Origin: Extibacter muris | GTDB lineage: Bacteria; Bacillota; Clostridia; Lachnospirales; Lachnospiraceae | Direction of reading: 5' to 3' | DNA: 64,000 bases | NCBI RefSeq assembly: GCF_004345005.1 | Contig: NZ_SMMX01000006.1 | Span: forward strand, 124,001-188,000 | In this document: piece by piece, positions 34,075-43,071 of the stretch | Numbering within the stretch: the first letter of the stretch is position 1 | Layout of the letters: every line of letters begins with the position of its first letter | The notes under the pieces: generated by a model | Told to the model about the DNA's origin: nothing | What the model saw: only the letters and a program-made list of their open reading frames with translations | The model's database searches: none | Program-made: the position numbers and the translations under genes

Positions 34075-34431
34075 TTACCTCTCCACTAAATCAACTGTCA
34101 CGCTGCGATACCAGAAAATTCCGTCACCAAGCGTCCCGATCTGTTCTTTTGCGATTGTACTCCTGTACACATATATCGTAATATCAGCTCCGTCATCATG
34201 AAAAGTAATCGGAAAAAAACCCGCAACAATCCTTTTTCTTATCGTTACCACATCCTGTTCTGGCAGGATCCCCCATTTTATTGATACGGTCTTTTTCTCT
34301 GCTATAACTGCTCCAGCCATAGTTGCGTCCATAAGCCGCCCGGTGTCTGCAGTCCATATCAGTTCATCATTGACCGTAATAGATACGGGAGCCGGGAGCG
34401 CTATGCCCCCGGCTGTTAATATATTTTTCAA
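34075..34431 (-). CDS. Small tail protein (DUF6711-like)
   Basis: A 118-residue beta-rich protein, from MKNILTAGGIALPAPVSITV to YRSVTVDLVER. Position between tape measure and hub, and this opening, match a family of small clostridial tail proteins that probably act as distal tail or adaptor. It is 4 nt after the tape-measure gene. Confidence 0.65.
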   Translation of the reverse strand: MKNILTAGGIALPAPVSITVNDELIWTADTGRLMDATMAGAVIAEKKTVSIKWGILPEQDVVTIRKRIVAGFFPITFHDDGADITIYVYRSTIAKEQIGTLGDGIFWYRSVTVDLVER

Positions 34432-34435
34432 CTGA

Positions 34436-37400
34436 TCACCCCTGTAAAGAATATCTGTAATCTAATTCTTTTTGCTTTTTCCGCGCCATAGCCAAAAACA
34501 TATCACTGTCAAATTCTGCGCCGGACTGAAGTATTGCCGCTACTATACGAGTCACCGCATAGTTTATGATTGACTCCAGCTCTGCTTTGCTGATTCCGTT
34601 TCCTGTAGCCGCTTTTACCGCGGCGTCCACCATTGCCTGCATTTTATCTTCCGGCGCAACAATCTCTCCGTGGCGTTTATTGTCACCAATCATCGCCAGC
34701 TGTGGAGTGTTCGCTTTTACGTAACCACCCTGCGCCAAATAAGGAATCCGTGGTGCTGTAATTTTACTGATGTCAAATCCAAACTTCTTGCCTCCATATT
34801 TCGGCACCCAGTCCGGGATGTCAAAGCTCAATTTATTTAAAGCCCCGATTACAAGATTAAGTCCGCTCACAACGCCTTTGACCAATCCATTTATTGCGCC
34901 AATAATCAAATTAATCGGTGATTTAATTATTGATACCATTAGGTCCCACATGCCTTTGAATGTATCTTTTATACCACCCCAGGCCTTCTTCCAATTGCCT
35001 GAAAATACTCCTGATATAAAATCAATAATCCCACCAAATATACTTTTGACGGAATTCCATACATTCGATACGTTTTTTAGCCATCCGTTTATCACTTCTC
35101 CTATAATGCCAAATTCAGCTGTCCAGTCATGCACAAACACGTTCGCCAGGAAATCACTAAACTCCTGGAATTTTGTCTTAACAAACTCCCATACTTCTTT
35201 CGCTTTCGCAGATATGGTATCCCAGTTTTTCCAGAGTAGTAATCCGATAGCAATGGCCGCGCCTATAGCAATAGTTAACGGACCTCCAAGTGCTGCTACT
35301 ATCGTTGTAATTCCTCCGCCAAGAGTAGTTAAAGCTCCGCTTATGCCTCCTATGCTTGAAATAAATGTCATGATGCCAGAAATCACATCGCCCGCAGTAA
35401 TGACAGCAGCAAAAGAACCAATTGCCAAGGCAATATTTTGCACAGTGGTCTGATGTTCGCTGCACCAGTCTGAGAATTTTTTAAGCAGATCTGTAATTAT
35501 CTTCATTGCTCCAATAAATACGTCTCCTGCCCACTCACCCAATGGCTTTAAGAGATTATCAAGCAGCCAGACTCCCAATGGCTGCAGGGCTTGTAAAACT
35601 GAGTTGAGCGCATCCAAAGCCGCTGATAACATATCTAAAAAAGTAGGAACTGCTGTCTGCATTGCCCACCCTGCGATAGGCAAAAGCACCTTTTCCCAGA
35701 ACCAGTAAAGTCCTGCCCCTATCGTTTCTGTAAATGGCGCTATCGCCTCCAGGAGCGTCTGAACCGAAACAAGCAACGGGCTGAAATCAAGTTTAGCTGC
35801 CCATTCCACAGTAGCGCTTATAATGTGATTAATGGTTCCCAGTATAGCATTAAGAATATCAAATAGTGCCTGCACTATGGCTGTACCAGTATTGTTCTTA
35901 TTCCATGCCTCATCTAAACCGACGGCAATGTTGCCGATAAGATTAAAAATACCCTGGAAGATTTGCAGAATATTTATCAGCACTAACGTCCCCGTACCAT
36001 TCGTCCAGACCTCCAAGAAGCTTTTTCCAATACTCCTTACAAGCCCCAGTATGCCATTCAATGCATTTTTCATAGCATTGATGGTATTTTGTCCCTCCGC
36101 TGCCCATGCCTCTTTAAACGGCTGGAATATACGTGATAAAACATCTTTGAATTTTTTTACCCAGGGCATTGTAGAAGAATCTAAAACCGCCGCATCAATA
36201 GAGGGCTGCGCCAAACCAGGGGCTGATGATTCTACGCCATCGGTATCTGCGCCATCTGATTGTGTATCCAGCTTTTCGATTTTATCAAATCCTGCCAAGG
36301 TCCTGTTGAATTTTTCAGCAGCTTTTGTGGCCGCCTTCGTAGAAGACCCGTAGGCCCCCATCGCATCCTTAGCACTAATTAATCCCTGCGTCGCATTGAA
36401 ACTCTGTTGATATGTCTTGCCAAACAGCTGACTGATGAATGATGCTATGTAAGCCGTTGCTTTAGACAGTGCGGACATCAAGGTATTGATAGCCGGTAGG
36501 ATTGCCTGATATATTGGCGTAAAAGCCACCATCAGGTTTGTTTTAATCTGTGCCAGGGAAGTGCTGAACTGTTTATTTGTCTGTAATGACTGGTAAAGGG
36601 ACCGGGCCATAGCAGTAATACCTTTGACGAGCATTGGAAGTATAATCATCCACTTAAACATTTGCTTTAATGTTCCGGCAAGCCCATTTTTAAAATAGTC
36701 ATTTCCGCCCCTTGCTGTCTTGGCCGCTCTATTAAACAAATGTATTTTAGGTATTAGACTGCTAAATGATTTTGATGTTGTTTTCACTCTTGGCTGAAGT
36801 GTTTTTAATGCGTCCCCAAGAGTCCTCACTCCATCAACCGAAAAAGTCCGCTTTAGCATCTGCGACATATTTTGCAAAGGCGTAGATGTTGCCGCAGTGC
36901 TTTGGCTGATTTTTGCTATCGAATCATTTAAGCCTGATACCTGCGATACTGCCGGTGCTATGTTCTTTGTCGGGATATTTAGCTTCATTCCGCTAAACAT
37001 ACGTACAGTGTCTGTATTAGTGGCGCTGAGGCTGGCCAGTTTGCTCTCGATCTCTGAGTATTTAAGACCGAGGGTGTCCATTTTTTTTACGAGCCGTACG
37101 ACGCTACTCTCAGTTTTAAAAATTTCCTCTTTTAGTTTATTTTTCTTCTGTGCGTTAAAGGTCTGGTCATATAGGTTTTGTAATTCTGCAAGTTTTTGAT
37201 TCAACTCACGAATTCTGGATTCGGTCAAGTCCATTTCAGACTCGATCGTCTCCATCTGACTTTTTGCCACATCAGAGTTAAAGTCAATCTTTACCTTCGG
37301 TGCCGAGACAGGCGGGCCTCTTGGCGCCTGCACGCTGGGTCCGGTGCTTTTAGGCGGTGTTACGCTTTGTGGTGCTTTTACTGTAGGCATTTGTACCTGG

Positions 37401-37642
37401 GTCAGTTTTCTAAGGTATGAATCAATCTGCTTCGACAGATTGTCCATAGTCTTTTTCAGATTATTATTTAACGCTTTAGCAGCACCATCAAAGAGCTTTG
37501 TCAATCGTGTATCAACGCCGGATTTATTTAGTGCATTTTCGATTTGCTTTCCGATGTTCGTCGCCGCTGTTCTTATCTGTTTGTCGAGGTCAGACTGGAT
37601 TTCCATATCTAAAGATACTTTCCCTATGCTGTCATTCGCCAC
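34436..37642 (-). CDS. Tape measure protein
   Basis: A 1068-residue protein that sets tail length. The N-terminal ~300 residues are coiled coil with a proline-rich break (about 75-110). A hydrophobic helix occurs near 330-350 (FKWMIILPMLVKGITAMA), and long Ala/Gly-rich hydrophobic stretches lie at ~770-830. The C-terminal motif YLAQGGYVKANTPQL...GDNKRHGEIVAP is common in tape measures. It follows the tail chaperones, interrupted by a moron. Confidence 0.93.
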   Translation of the reverse strand: MANDSIGKVSLDMEIQSDLDKQIRTAATNIGKQIENALNKSGVDTRLTKLFDGAAKALNNNLKKTMDNLSKQIDSYLRKLTQVQMPTVKAPQSVTPPKSTGPSVQAPRGPPVSAPKVKIDFNSDVAKSQMETIESEMDLTESRIRELNQKLAELQNLYDQTFNAQKKNKLKEEIFKTESSVVRLVKKMDTLGLKYSEIESKLASLSATNTDTVRMFSGMKLNIPTKNIAPAVSQVSGLNDSIAKISQSTAATSTPLQNMSQMLKRTFSVDGVRTLGDALKTLQPRVKTTSKSFSSLIPKIHLFNRAAKTARGGNDYFKNGLAGTLKQMFKWMIILPMLVKGITAMARSLYQSLQTNKQFSTSLAQIKTNLMVAFTPIYQAILPAINTLMSALSKATAYIASFISQLFGKTYQQSFNATQGLISAKDAMGAYGSSTKAATKAAEKFNRTLAGFDKIEKLDTQSDGADTDGVESSAPGLAQPSIDAAVLDSSTMPWVKKFKDVLSRIFQPFKEAWAAEGQNTINAMKNALNGILGLVRSIGKSFLEVWTNGTGTLVLINILQIFQGIFNLIGNIAVGLDEAWNKNNTGTAIVQALFDILNAILGTINHIISATVEWAAKLDFSPLLVSVQTLLEAIAPFTETIGAGLYWFWEKVLLPIAGWAMQTAVPTFLDMLSAALDALNSVLQALQPLGVWLLDNLLKPLGEWAGDVFIGAMKIITDLLKKFSDWCSEHQTTVQNIALAIGSFAAVITAGDVISGIMTFISSIGGISGALTTLGGGITTIVAALGGPLTIAIGAAIAIGLLLWKNWDTISAKAKEVWEFVKTKFQEFSDFLANVFVHDWTAEFGIIGEVINGWLKNVSNVWNSVKSIFGGIIDFISGVFSGNWKKAWGGIKDTFKGMWDLMVSIIKSPINLIIGAINGLVKGVVSGLNLVIGALNKLSFDIPDWVPKYGGKKFGFDISKITAPRIPYLAQGGYVKANTPQLAMIGDNKRHGEIVAPEDKMQAMVDAAVKAATGNGISKAELESIINYAVTRIVAAILQSGAEFDSDMFLAMARKKQKELDYRYSLQG

Positions 37643-37673
37643 CTAAAATCCCTCCTCATTTTTTTTGCATAAG

Positions 37674-37704
37674 AAAACCCACCTACTAAATGTAAGTGGG
37701 TTTT
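37674..37704. terminator. Bidirectional-type terminator after the PH-SHOCT moron
   Basis: AAAACCCAC (37674-37682) pairs with GTGGGTTTT (37696-37704); T-runs occur on both sides. On the minus strand it lies just after the moron stop, before the tape-measure gene. Confidence 0.75.
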
Positions 37705-37708
37705 TATA

Positions 37709-38251
37709 CTATATTCTTTTTAACAGTTCTTCTTTTTTGCTTTTATACTCTTCTTCACTTAAAGCACCAATGTCTTTGAGTTTTGCCAACCTTGATAATT
37801 GACTTATTGGGTCATCCGCCTTTTGATTTTTTGGTTTTCCTTTATAATAAGCTTTGTCCGCTAAAACTTCGGCTAGTTTTTCTCCATATGCCGTCATACT
37901 GGCTACAATATCAATAGTCCTATTCATAAATTCAAACCGTATTACTGACACTTTTGATAACCCACCCTTGATAGCCTCATAGCTTCTTAATTCACTACGT
38001 GGGAATTTAATAAACCGTGTTTTTGTCCCTCGCCCCAAAATAAAGATTATATGCACGTTTGTAATAGCAAGGAATGACTGTATCTTTCCTCCATTTGCAT
38101 CCAAAGAGTAAGTAGGCAATAAGAAAAGGATTTTTTCATCATCAAGTACTTGTTTCTCAAGAATAGTACAATACTGGTAATAAAGGTTCACACTTAATTT
38201 ATTCTCTTTAAATGCTTTTCTCACTTCGGTGTTTTTTGTTGATCCAAGCAT
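37709..38251 (-). CDS. PH-domain and SHOCT-domain moron protein
   Basis: A 180-residue protein. Residues ~30-130 form a bacterial PH-like domain (FLLPTYSLDANGG, FLAITNVHIIFILG and SELRSYEAIKGG). The C-terminus is a SHOCT helix (SQLSRLAKLKDIGALSEEEY). Such proteins are usually membrane- or oligomer-linked, but no function is established. It sits between tail chaperone and tape measure, with its own ribosome site (GGGAGG) and terminator, so it is probably expressed independently of the tail genes. Confidence 0.75.
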   Translation of the reverse strand: MLGSTKNTEVRKAFKENKLSVNLYYQYCTILEKQVLDDEKILFLLPTYSLDANGGKIQSFLAITNVHIIFILGRGTKTRFIKFPRSELRSYEAIKGGLSKVSVIRFEFMNRTIDIVASMTAYGEKLAEVLADKAYYKGKPKNQKADDPISQLSRLAKLKDIGALSEEEYKSKKEELLKRI

Positions 38252-38294
38252 TTTACTACACCTCCCATAATTTTCCTTTATGTTCAGTATACAA

Positions 38295-38618
38295 CTATCC
38301 GAAAGCTCTTGCAAATGTTTCCTGCAGGCTTGCAACCGCTTTTTCCATATCTTCCTCCGACATCTCCAGTCTGTGTCTTTCTCTCCATGTATTTCGGATT
38401 CGATGCTGCTCCGGCGTGAAATGCTTCAGAACGTCCTTATCCTCCTCACAACGCACCTCAACAATCTTCCCAAGCGGAGTTTCAGGCAGCAATGCAGACA
38501 GAAGTATTTTAAATTCCTTCCAGTCCATTTCTGTTTCAATCAGTCGGATGCCATACTGGGTGAGGAAGGAAGCTTCTATCAGCTCCCAATCCTCCTCAAT
38601 ATCGTACCAGTTATTTAC
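38295..38618 (-). CDS. Tail assembly chaperone, frameshift extension (Gp15-like)
   Basis: The frame has no good start of its own but is open upstream to the slippery site at 38618-38624. From there it reads VNNWYDIEEDWELIEASFL and continues to FARAFG (107 residues). The sequence fits the phage Gp15 family. A -1 shift in the upstream gene would give a 221-residue fusion, as with lambda gpG-GT. An internal ATG at 38528 would give only the last 77 residues. Confidence 0.85.
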   Translation of the reverse strand, partial: VNNWYDIEEDWELIEASFLTQYGIRLIETEMDWKEFKILLSALLPETPLGKIVEVRCEEDKDVLKHFTPEQHRIRNTWRERHRLEMSEEDMEKAVASLQETFARAFG

Positions 38619-38959
38619 TTTTTTCCTCCGCGTTTCGCTTCCTCCTTTGACAGCTTTTCCACTTCTTCTAATTCCACATCTTCAATAGCTGCCATGATTA
38701 CGTTCGCAATAGTAATAATCATCGGCATTGGTAAATCCTGCTCATTGATATAGTCCAGTGCCTCTTTCCCCAATGCCGTCAATATAATCTTTTCGAGCTT
38801 TTCCACGTCGTTTAGCTTTTTATCTTCAGAGATTCCCTGGATAAATAGCACTGCACTCTTTCCTGTGTTGATTTTATATTCGTGCTCTTCATCAATTTTT
38901 ATTTTCGGTTTTTCCTTCCCTGATTTCATTCGTTCTGAAATATCATAAAACCTTGCCAT
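38615..38959 (-). CDS. Tail assembly chaperone (zero-frame product)
   Basis: A 114-residue protein beginning MARFYDISERMKSGKEKPKI; an acidic helical C-terminus ends EEAKRGGKK. Size and place between tail tube and tape measure fit tail assembly chaperones. It ends in A-AAA-AAG-TAA, where ribosomes can slip to -1 and extend it. Confidence 0.85.
   Translation of the reverse strand: MARFYDISERMKSGKEKPKIKIDEEHEYKINTGKSAVLFIQGISEDKKLNDVEKLEKIILTALGKEALDYINEQDLPMPMIITIANVIMAAIEDVELEEVEKLSKEEAKRGGKK
38618..38624 (-). promoter_or_regulatory. Programmed -1 frameshift site, A AAA AAG
   Basis: Read on the minus strand in frame 0 as GGA AAA AAG TAA, the heptamer A-AAA-AAG is the same as in E. coli dnaX. 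A GGAGG sequence just upstream may pair with 16S rRNA and promote slippage. The -1 frame is open for 107 codons. Confidence 0.85.
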
Positions 38960-38973
38960 CTTTCATATCCTCC

Positions 38974-39417
38974 TTATCCCGCCGGGGTATATTCCGGCTT
39001 GCCGTCCCCGTGCATGGTGAACTCCAGAGGCGCAACATTGGTAGAGTCTCCGCCGCCGATATTCGTCACATCCAGCACACAGTTAAACTCCATCTTTGCG
39101 CCGTCCGGGAATTCAATCTCGCCTTTGGTAGAGCAGTCAAGTCCGTCCTTCATTGCTACTTCTGCCACATAGTCATTACCTGGGTCTCCTACACAGCGCT
39201 TTCCTTTCATATCAAAGCTGAACGATTTGCCCGTCATAAGGTTGCTCGCCCAGCCGTCTGTATTCATAGCTGTCCAGTTCTCTACATTCCCCTCAATGGA
39301 AAGTCCAAAACTTTCAAGCTCTGCAATCTCGGCCATGTCTGCCGCTTCACTTGCTTTTCCTTTTGTCCCGATTTTAAACTTTAATTTGTAGACCGGGAAC
39401 ACTCCTAAAAATGCCAT
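38974..39417 (-). CDS. Major tail tube protein
   Basis: A 147-residue beta-rich protein (YKLKFKIGTKGKASEA; LDVTNIGGGDSTNVAPLEF). Size, place and composition fit tail tube proteins of siphophages. A strong ribosome site precedes it. It is followed by the chaperone genes. Confidence 0.85.
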   Translation of the reverse strand: MAFLGVFPVYKLKFKIGTKGKASEAADMAEIAELESFGLSIEGNVENWTAMNTDGWASNLMTGKSFSFDMKGKRCVGDPGNDYVAEVAMKDGLDCSTKGEIEFPDGAKMEFNCVLDVTNIGGGDSTNVAPLEFTMHGDGKPEYTPAG

Positions 39418-39420
39418 ATC

Positions 39421-39810
39421 CTATCCTTTCCTGTAGTAAACTACAAAATTAATCACAAACTCATAGTAACCTTTGCCATCCGTCCCCAACCCTACCGGTT
39501 CACTGGTACGCATGTCGAACATGATTACTTCTTTGCCACCGATTACTCCGGCCTGTCCGAACAGGCAATCGTACACCTCCTGCGCTTTCTGTTCTGCCGG
39601 GGTGTAGCTCTTCCCCCAGTGTACGAGGACAGATGCTACCTTTGTACCATACCTGGATTGTTCCAAACCTCCAATAGGTATGCGAGGGACTGGGCCCTGA
39701 GTGGGATAGACTGTAATGCTCTGTTCCTTGTCCTTGTCGCGCTTTCCGACATACCAGTTGGGGCATATAATTCTATTTTTAAGATAGTCTTTTACATCCG
39801 CCAGTGTCAT
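39421..39810 (-). CDS. Tail terminator / minor capsid protein 12-like
   Basis: A 129-residue protein (LADVKDYLKNRIICPNWYVG, then EFVINFVVYYRKG). The position directly before the tail tube gene suggests the tail-terminator role. It overlaps the upstream gene by 4 bp. Confidence 0.7.
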   Translation of the reverse strand: MTLADVKDYLKNRIICPNWYVGKRDKDKEQSITVYPTQGPVPRIPIGGLEQSRYGTKVASVLVHWGKSYTPAEQKAQEVYDCLFGQAGVIGGKEVIMFDMRTSEPVGLGTDGKGYYEFVINFVVYYRKG

Positions 39811-40187
39811 GTAATCAGGCCTCCTCCCTTCTGCCTCAGGAACGCTCCAAAGGTTTCCCTTACAAAATCCTTCTTTTCTCCGTCAATATAAGGCTGCATC
39901 CAGAGGCCGCCTGCGTACTGGTTCTTGTCTTGCCTAAAATCATATTCTGGATGCCAGTATAAGCGGCGGGCGTAAGCTGTATCAAAGATAATCCGGGCGA
40001 CCATCTTCTTGACATCAATCTCCGTAAATCCACTCCGCTCCAGCTCTCCTGTATTCTTCGGTACTGTCTGGGACAGCTGGATATCCGATAATACAGCTTC
40101 TACTGTAAGTTCAAAAGCTTTCTGTGTAGTTTCCTGCAGCCTACGGACTTTATCCGGATATATCGTAATTTTCACCTTCGCGCCCAC
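39807..40187 (-). CDS. Head-tail joining protein (HK97 gp10 / minor capsid 11-like)
   Basis: A 126-residue protein with QTVPKNTGELERSGF and RIIFDTAYARRLYWHPEYDF. This pattern is typical of the neck protein that joins head and tail. It overlaps both neighbours by 1-4 bp. Confidence 0.75.
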   Translation of the reverse strand: MGAKVKITIYPDKVRRLQETTQKAFELTVEAVLSDIQLSQTVPKNTGELERSGFTEIDVKKMVARIIFDTAYARRLYWHPEYDFRQDKNQYAGGLWMQPYIDGEKKDFVRETFGAFLRQKGGGLIT

Positions 40188-40525
40188 TATATCAGCCTCA
40201 ATTCCGTGTAATTCACTGTTCCGTCGGGATTCCTAGCCTTGTTGCCTTGGTATATGGTCCTCTCAACTCCAAATATTGTGACCGTCCCACCAGAGATAAC
40301 CGGCAGTTCTGGGCATATATCGCCTGGCATCATCGCCACTCCTGATAACTGCACCTGCTTTCCTTCTGCCGTTAAGACTGTCTTAGCTGTATCCTGATAG
40401 TTGCACTTCAAATCTGCTTCAAATGCAGGTATAGGCCCGCCGTCTTCAGTCAGGCCCTCCTGCTCGATACAGACATGGATATCCGCCTTGCAGAGCTGCT
40501 TTGGTACTAAGCATGGATATTTCAC
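40187..40525 (-). CDS. Head completion / minor capsid protein 10-like
   Basis: A 112-residue protein, beta-rich (CNYQDTAKTVLTAEGKQVQLSG, partly). It lies in the connector cluster after the gp6-like gene. Assignment rests on order and size. Confidence 0.65.
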   Translation of the reverse strand: MKYPCLVPKQLCKADIHVCIEQEGLTEDGGPIPAFEADLKCNYQDTAKTVLTAEGKQVQLSGVAMMPGDICPELPVISGGTVTIFGVERTIYQGNKARNPDGTVNYTELRLI

Positions 40526-40529
40526 AACC

Positions 40530-40916
40530 TCACCTCGCTAACCGGCAGCATAAACCAGTCTGAGACAGCAGGGCATATACATCACGCCGCATTGCTATGC
40601 CCTTATCTGTGTATACATTCCAGCTCTTCCCGAACTGCGCCGACACCCCATTAATGCTATAGCCCTGCAGGATAGTATTAATTTCATCGGCATTCTCATG
40701 CTCGAAATCCGCCTGCATACAAACTACTTCTCGGATGGTCTCCTGCTGGAAAGACGTCAAGTCAGAAAATCCACAGCCCACAATCCTGTTGTAGGTCAGT
40801 GAATCAATATGACGGCTGGCCTGCCGGAGTGCTTTCTCCTGGTTTTCATCTGGAATTATCTCGCCTTTATACATTTCCCGGTAATATACCGGTGTCACAT
40901 AAGATTCGTATGCCAT
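40530..40916 (-). CDS. Head-tail connector (gp6-like)
   Basis: A 128-residue helical protein (EKALRQASRHIDSLTYNRI and FQQETIREVVCMQADFE). This is the usual fold of connector proteins that sit under the portal. It directly follows the small gene after the capsid gene. Confidence 0.75.
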   Translation of the reverse strand: MAYESYVTPVYYREMYKGEIIPDENQEKALRQASRHIDSLTYNRIVGCGFSDLTSFQQETIREVVCMQADFEHENADEINTILQGYSINGVSAQFGKSWNVYTDKGIAMRRDVYALLSQTGLCCRLAR

Positions 40917-41174
40917 TTACTCACCGGCTTTCTTACCTGCTGTCTTTTTCTCCGCCTTCAAAGTCCTCAGTTCTTTCTGCTGGTCCGTACACAGCTTCTG
41001 AAGACGTTCAACTTCTTTTATTGCTGCCATATACTCATCATAAGGTACCGTTTTTCCCCTGCCATATGCTACAATATCCCCGTTTTCATCCTTGATGTCA
41101 AAACCGGAATCCTGATAGAACTCCTGCTGGCTTTCATCAATGGTGTATTCTTTATTCCCTTTAGCTGCTAACAT
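40917..41174 (-). CDS. Small head-region protein, unknown
   Basis: An 85-residue protein with a folded N-terminal part (YTIDESQQEFYQDSGFDI) and a C-terminal coiled coil rich in Lys. It is common at this place in clostridial phages, but its role is unknown. Its stop is directly followed by the connector start. Confidence 0.6.
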   Translation of the reverse strand: MLAAKGNKEYTIDESQQEFYQDSGFDIKDENGDIVAYGRGKTVPYDEYMAAIKEVERLQKLCTDQQKELRTLKAEKKTAGKKAGE

Positions 41175-41184
41175 ATCCTACCTC

Positions 41185-42078
41185 CTATGCATGGGCTGTA
41201 ACGTTCATTGCACAGCCCGGAATTTTTTTCTCCAGGAGAAAAAGGTCTCCGTACTTACGGTTCTGGTACAGGTATCCATCTGCTGTCCGGCTGTCGGTCC
41301 CCGGTGTAAACAGCTTGATGTAGCTGTATTTATCACGGCAAACAGTACATGTGGGATGAATCAAAATCCAGTTAATCTGATCTGCGTCGGCAGCAGCCAC
41401 ACATCCATCTGTAAAGTTGTACTTGCTCTTCAGTCTAGCCGCCGGAACCATCTTGATTGTTACATCATCAAGGCTATGTACCTTTCTGTTGATAGATGAT
41501 GATGTATTTACCGTAATAGACCTCTGGATTCCCTCCGCTTCCTTCACAATCTTGTTCATTGTCGGTGTGACATACAGGATCCTGCCCTCTTCCGGTACGG
41601 AAGCCTCGTCCATGATTGCCATCTCTGCATCAAACGCCTCCAGGAAATTCGCCGCTGACACCACTGTTGAAGTATCAATACGTCCAGAATATGACTCCAG
41701 TTCTGAGTGAAGCTTTGAGAAGCGATAACAGTCCGTCTCCGGGATGGCCTGCTCAGTCTCAAAGGTATTCTGGATATTCGCCACCGACAGAGTGAGGTTT
41801 GTCTCGTCTATGTCCATTGGGTCAACCCAAAATTCAATGTCACGGTCATGTGCGAGTTTTTTTGCCTCCCAGTCATTTGACAATGTTCCGGAATTGAATC
41901 CAATTGTCCTGGTATGGTCCTTGTATCCAGATACCGTCATCCTCGGGAGTTTGATAGTCTGCGCATTTATAAATTTAATCTCCGGGTGGCTGTTTGACAG
42001 CGCATCGGAGCACAGCTCCTTGTTGTACTTCTGCTGTAAGAGCTGCGTGAACGTTGTTGCATAATCATATACTGCCAT
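41185..42078 (-). CDS. Major capsid protein
   Basis: A 297-residue protein starting MAVYDYATTFTQLLQQKYN. Features such as DIEFWVDPMDIDETNLTLS and ILYVTPTMNKIVKEAEG, and its place right after the scaffold gene, fit HK97-fold capsid proteins of this phage group. Confidence 0.9.
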   Translation of the reverse strand: MAVYDYATTFTQLLQQKYNKELCSDALSNSHPEIKFINAQTIKLPRMTVSGYKDHTRTIGFNSGTLSNDWEAKKLAHDRDIEFWVDPMDIDETNLTLSVANIQNTFETEQAIPETDCYRFSKLHSELESYSGRIDTSTVVSAANFLEAFDAEMAIMDEASVPEEGRILYVTPTMNKIVKEAEGIQRSITVNTSSSINRKVHSLDDVTIKMVPAARLKSKYNFTDGCVAAADADQINWILIHPTCTVCRDKYSYIKLFTPGTDSRTADGYLYQNRKYGDLFLLEKKIPGCAMNVTAHA

Positions 42079-42102
42079 GTTTAATCCTCTCTTTCTTTAA
42101 CT

Positions 42103-42705
42103 TTAAAGTCCAAACGCCTTTTTCAAGGTGTCATCTGTTGCTTGCTGCTGCCCTGTCTGGCTGGTTGCACCAATCTGTACAAAACCTGTCTGGCCTGAGG
42201 CCGCGGGTTTTAATGCCGGTACATCTTCCAGCACCTTGTTTAAAGCATCTTTAAGCGTCTCGTCGTTGATTTTTCCATCTGTCCCCATAACCTGGCTTAA
42301 ATCAGCCATTTTGAGGACATACGGGATAGTCTTGTCATCTATACCCAGGCCGACAGCTGCCATTGTAGCTGCACTCTCCACCATAGCTTTCTGCGCCGCA
42401 GCCCGGGCCTGTGTGAGCTGTGTCTGGATTGCATTAACATCAGGTTGTTGAGCCGCTTTTTGTTCTTTGAATGCTGCTATTGCCTGTTCGACCTCCTGCT
42501 GACTAAGTCCCTGCTGTTTAAAGTATGCTTTCAGGGCCGTATCCTCTTTCGCGGCCAGCGTGCCTTCCAGCATCTGCTGGATTTTAGCATAATCAATCAC
42601 CGGGGACTGCGCCTGCTGGTTTGATTGTTGGGTTCCTGGTGCTGTATTCTGTGTCTGCGCCTGCTGCTGGTTGTTCTGCTGTGTCTGTGTTCCTGTTCCT
42701 TCCAT
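42103..42705 (-). CDS. Capsid scaffolding protein
   Basis: A 200-residue protein. The N-terminus is Gln/Thr-rich and disordered. The middle is helical (IQQMLEGTLAAKEDTALKAY), with a helical C-terminus ending DTLKKAFGL. This is the classic scaffold composition. The ATG at 42705 follows AAAGGAG. Confidence 0.88.
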   Translation of the reverse strand: MEGTGTQTQQNNQQQAQTQNTAPGTQQSNQQAQSPVIDYAKIQQMLEGTLAAKEDTALKAYFKQQGLSQQEVEQAIAAFKEQKAAQQPDVNAIQTQLTQARAAAQKAMVESAATMAAVGLGIDDKTIPYVLKMADLSQVMGTDGKINDETLKDALNKVLEDVPALKPAASGQTGFVQIGATSQTGQQQATDDTLKKAFGL

Positions 42706-42801
42706 ACTTGATCTCCTTTCCATTTTTAGGGTGTCGCCCTATCTTCCATTGTCATCGGTGTCACCGGTCACGCATCTTTTTAGGTCATATCGTGTTTGGA
42801 C

Positions 42802-42829
42802 ACAAAAATAAGGCACACCTTCTGTGCCT
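42802..42829 (-). terminator. Terminator between head-assembly units
   Basis: AGGCACA (42811-42817) pairs with TGTGCCT (42823-42829); TTATTTTTGT follows on the minus strand. It separates the packaging/portal unit from the scaffold/capsid unit, which may have its own promoter in 42706-42800. Confidence 0.7.
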
Positions 42830-42846
42830 CGAAGGGAATTCCTTCA

Positions 42847-43011
42847 TTATCTCCCCTGTTCTTTACCGGATTTTCCGGCTGTAATCTCCACAAATCCCCG
42901 GCCTTCCAGTTCTCTCGCGCGTTTCTCTTCCACCTCAAAAGTATCGCCTTCCTTGCGTAGGCGAAGAGCATTCTCTCGATCGCGGAAATTTCTTAACACC
43001 TTTACCTTCAT
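42847..43011 (-). CDS. Small phage head-region protein, 54 residues
   Basis: MKVKVLRNFRDRENALRLRK begins a 54-residue protein with EGDTFEVEEKRARELEGRGF, a short beta-helix pattern found in many phage head operons. AAGGAGGG lies directly before the ATG. It is short but very well supported by the ribosome site and composition. Confidence 0.75.
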   Translation of the reverse strand: MKVKVLRNFRDRENALRLRKEGDTFEVEEKRARELEGRGFVEITAGKSGKEQGR

Positions 43012-43071
43012 GATATCCCTCCTTTCTTTCAGGACATAAAGATACCACCGGCCATTTTTGACAGGTGGTAT

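Noticed and set aside
42780-42971. 63-codon minus-strand frame near 42.9 kb
   Set aside because: It overlaps the better-supported 54-residue gene (42847-43011), runs through the terminator hairpin and lacks a ribosome site.
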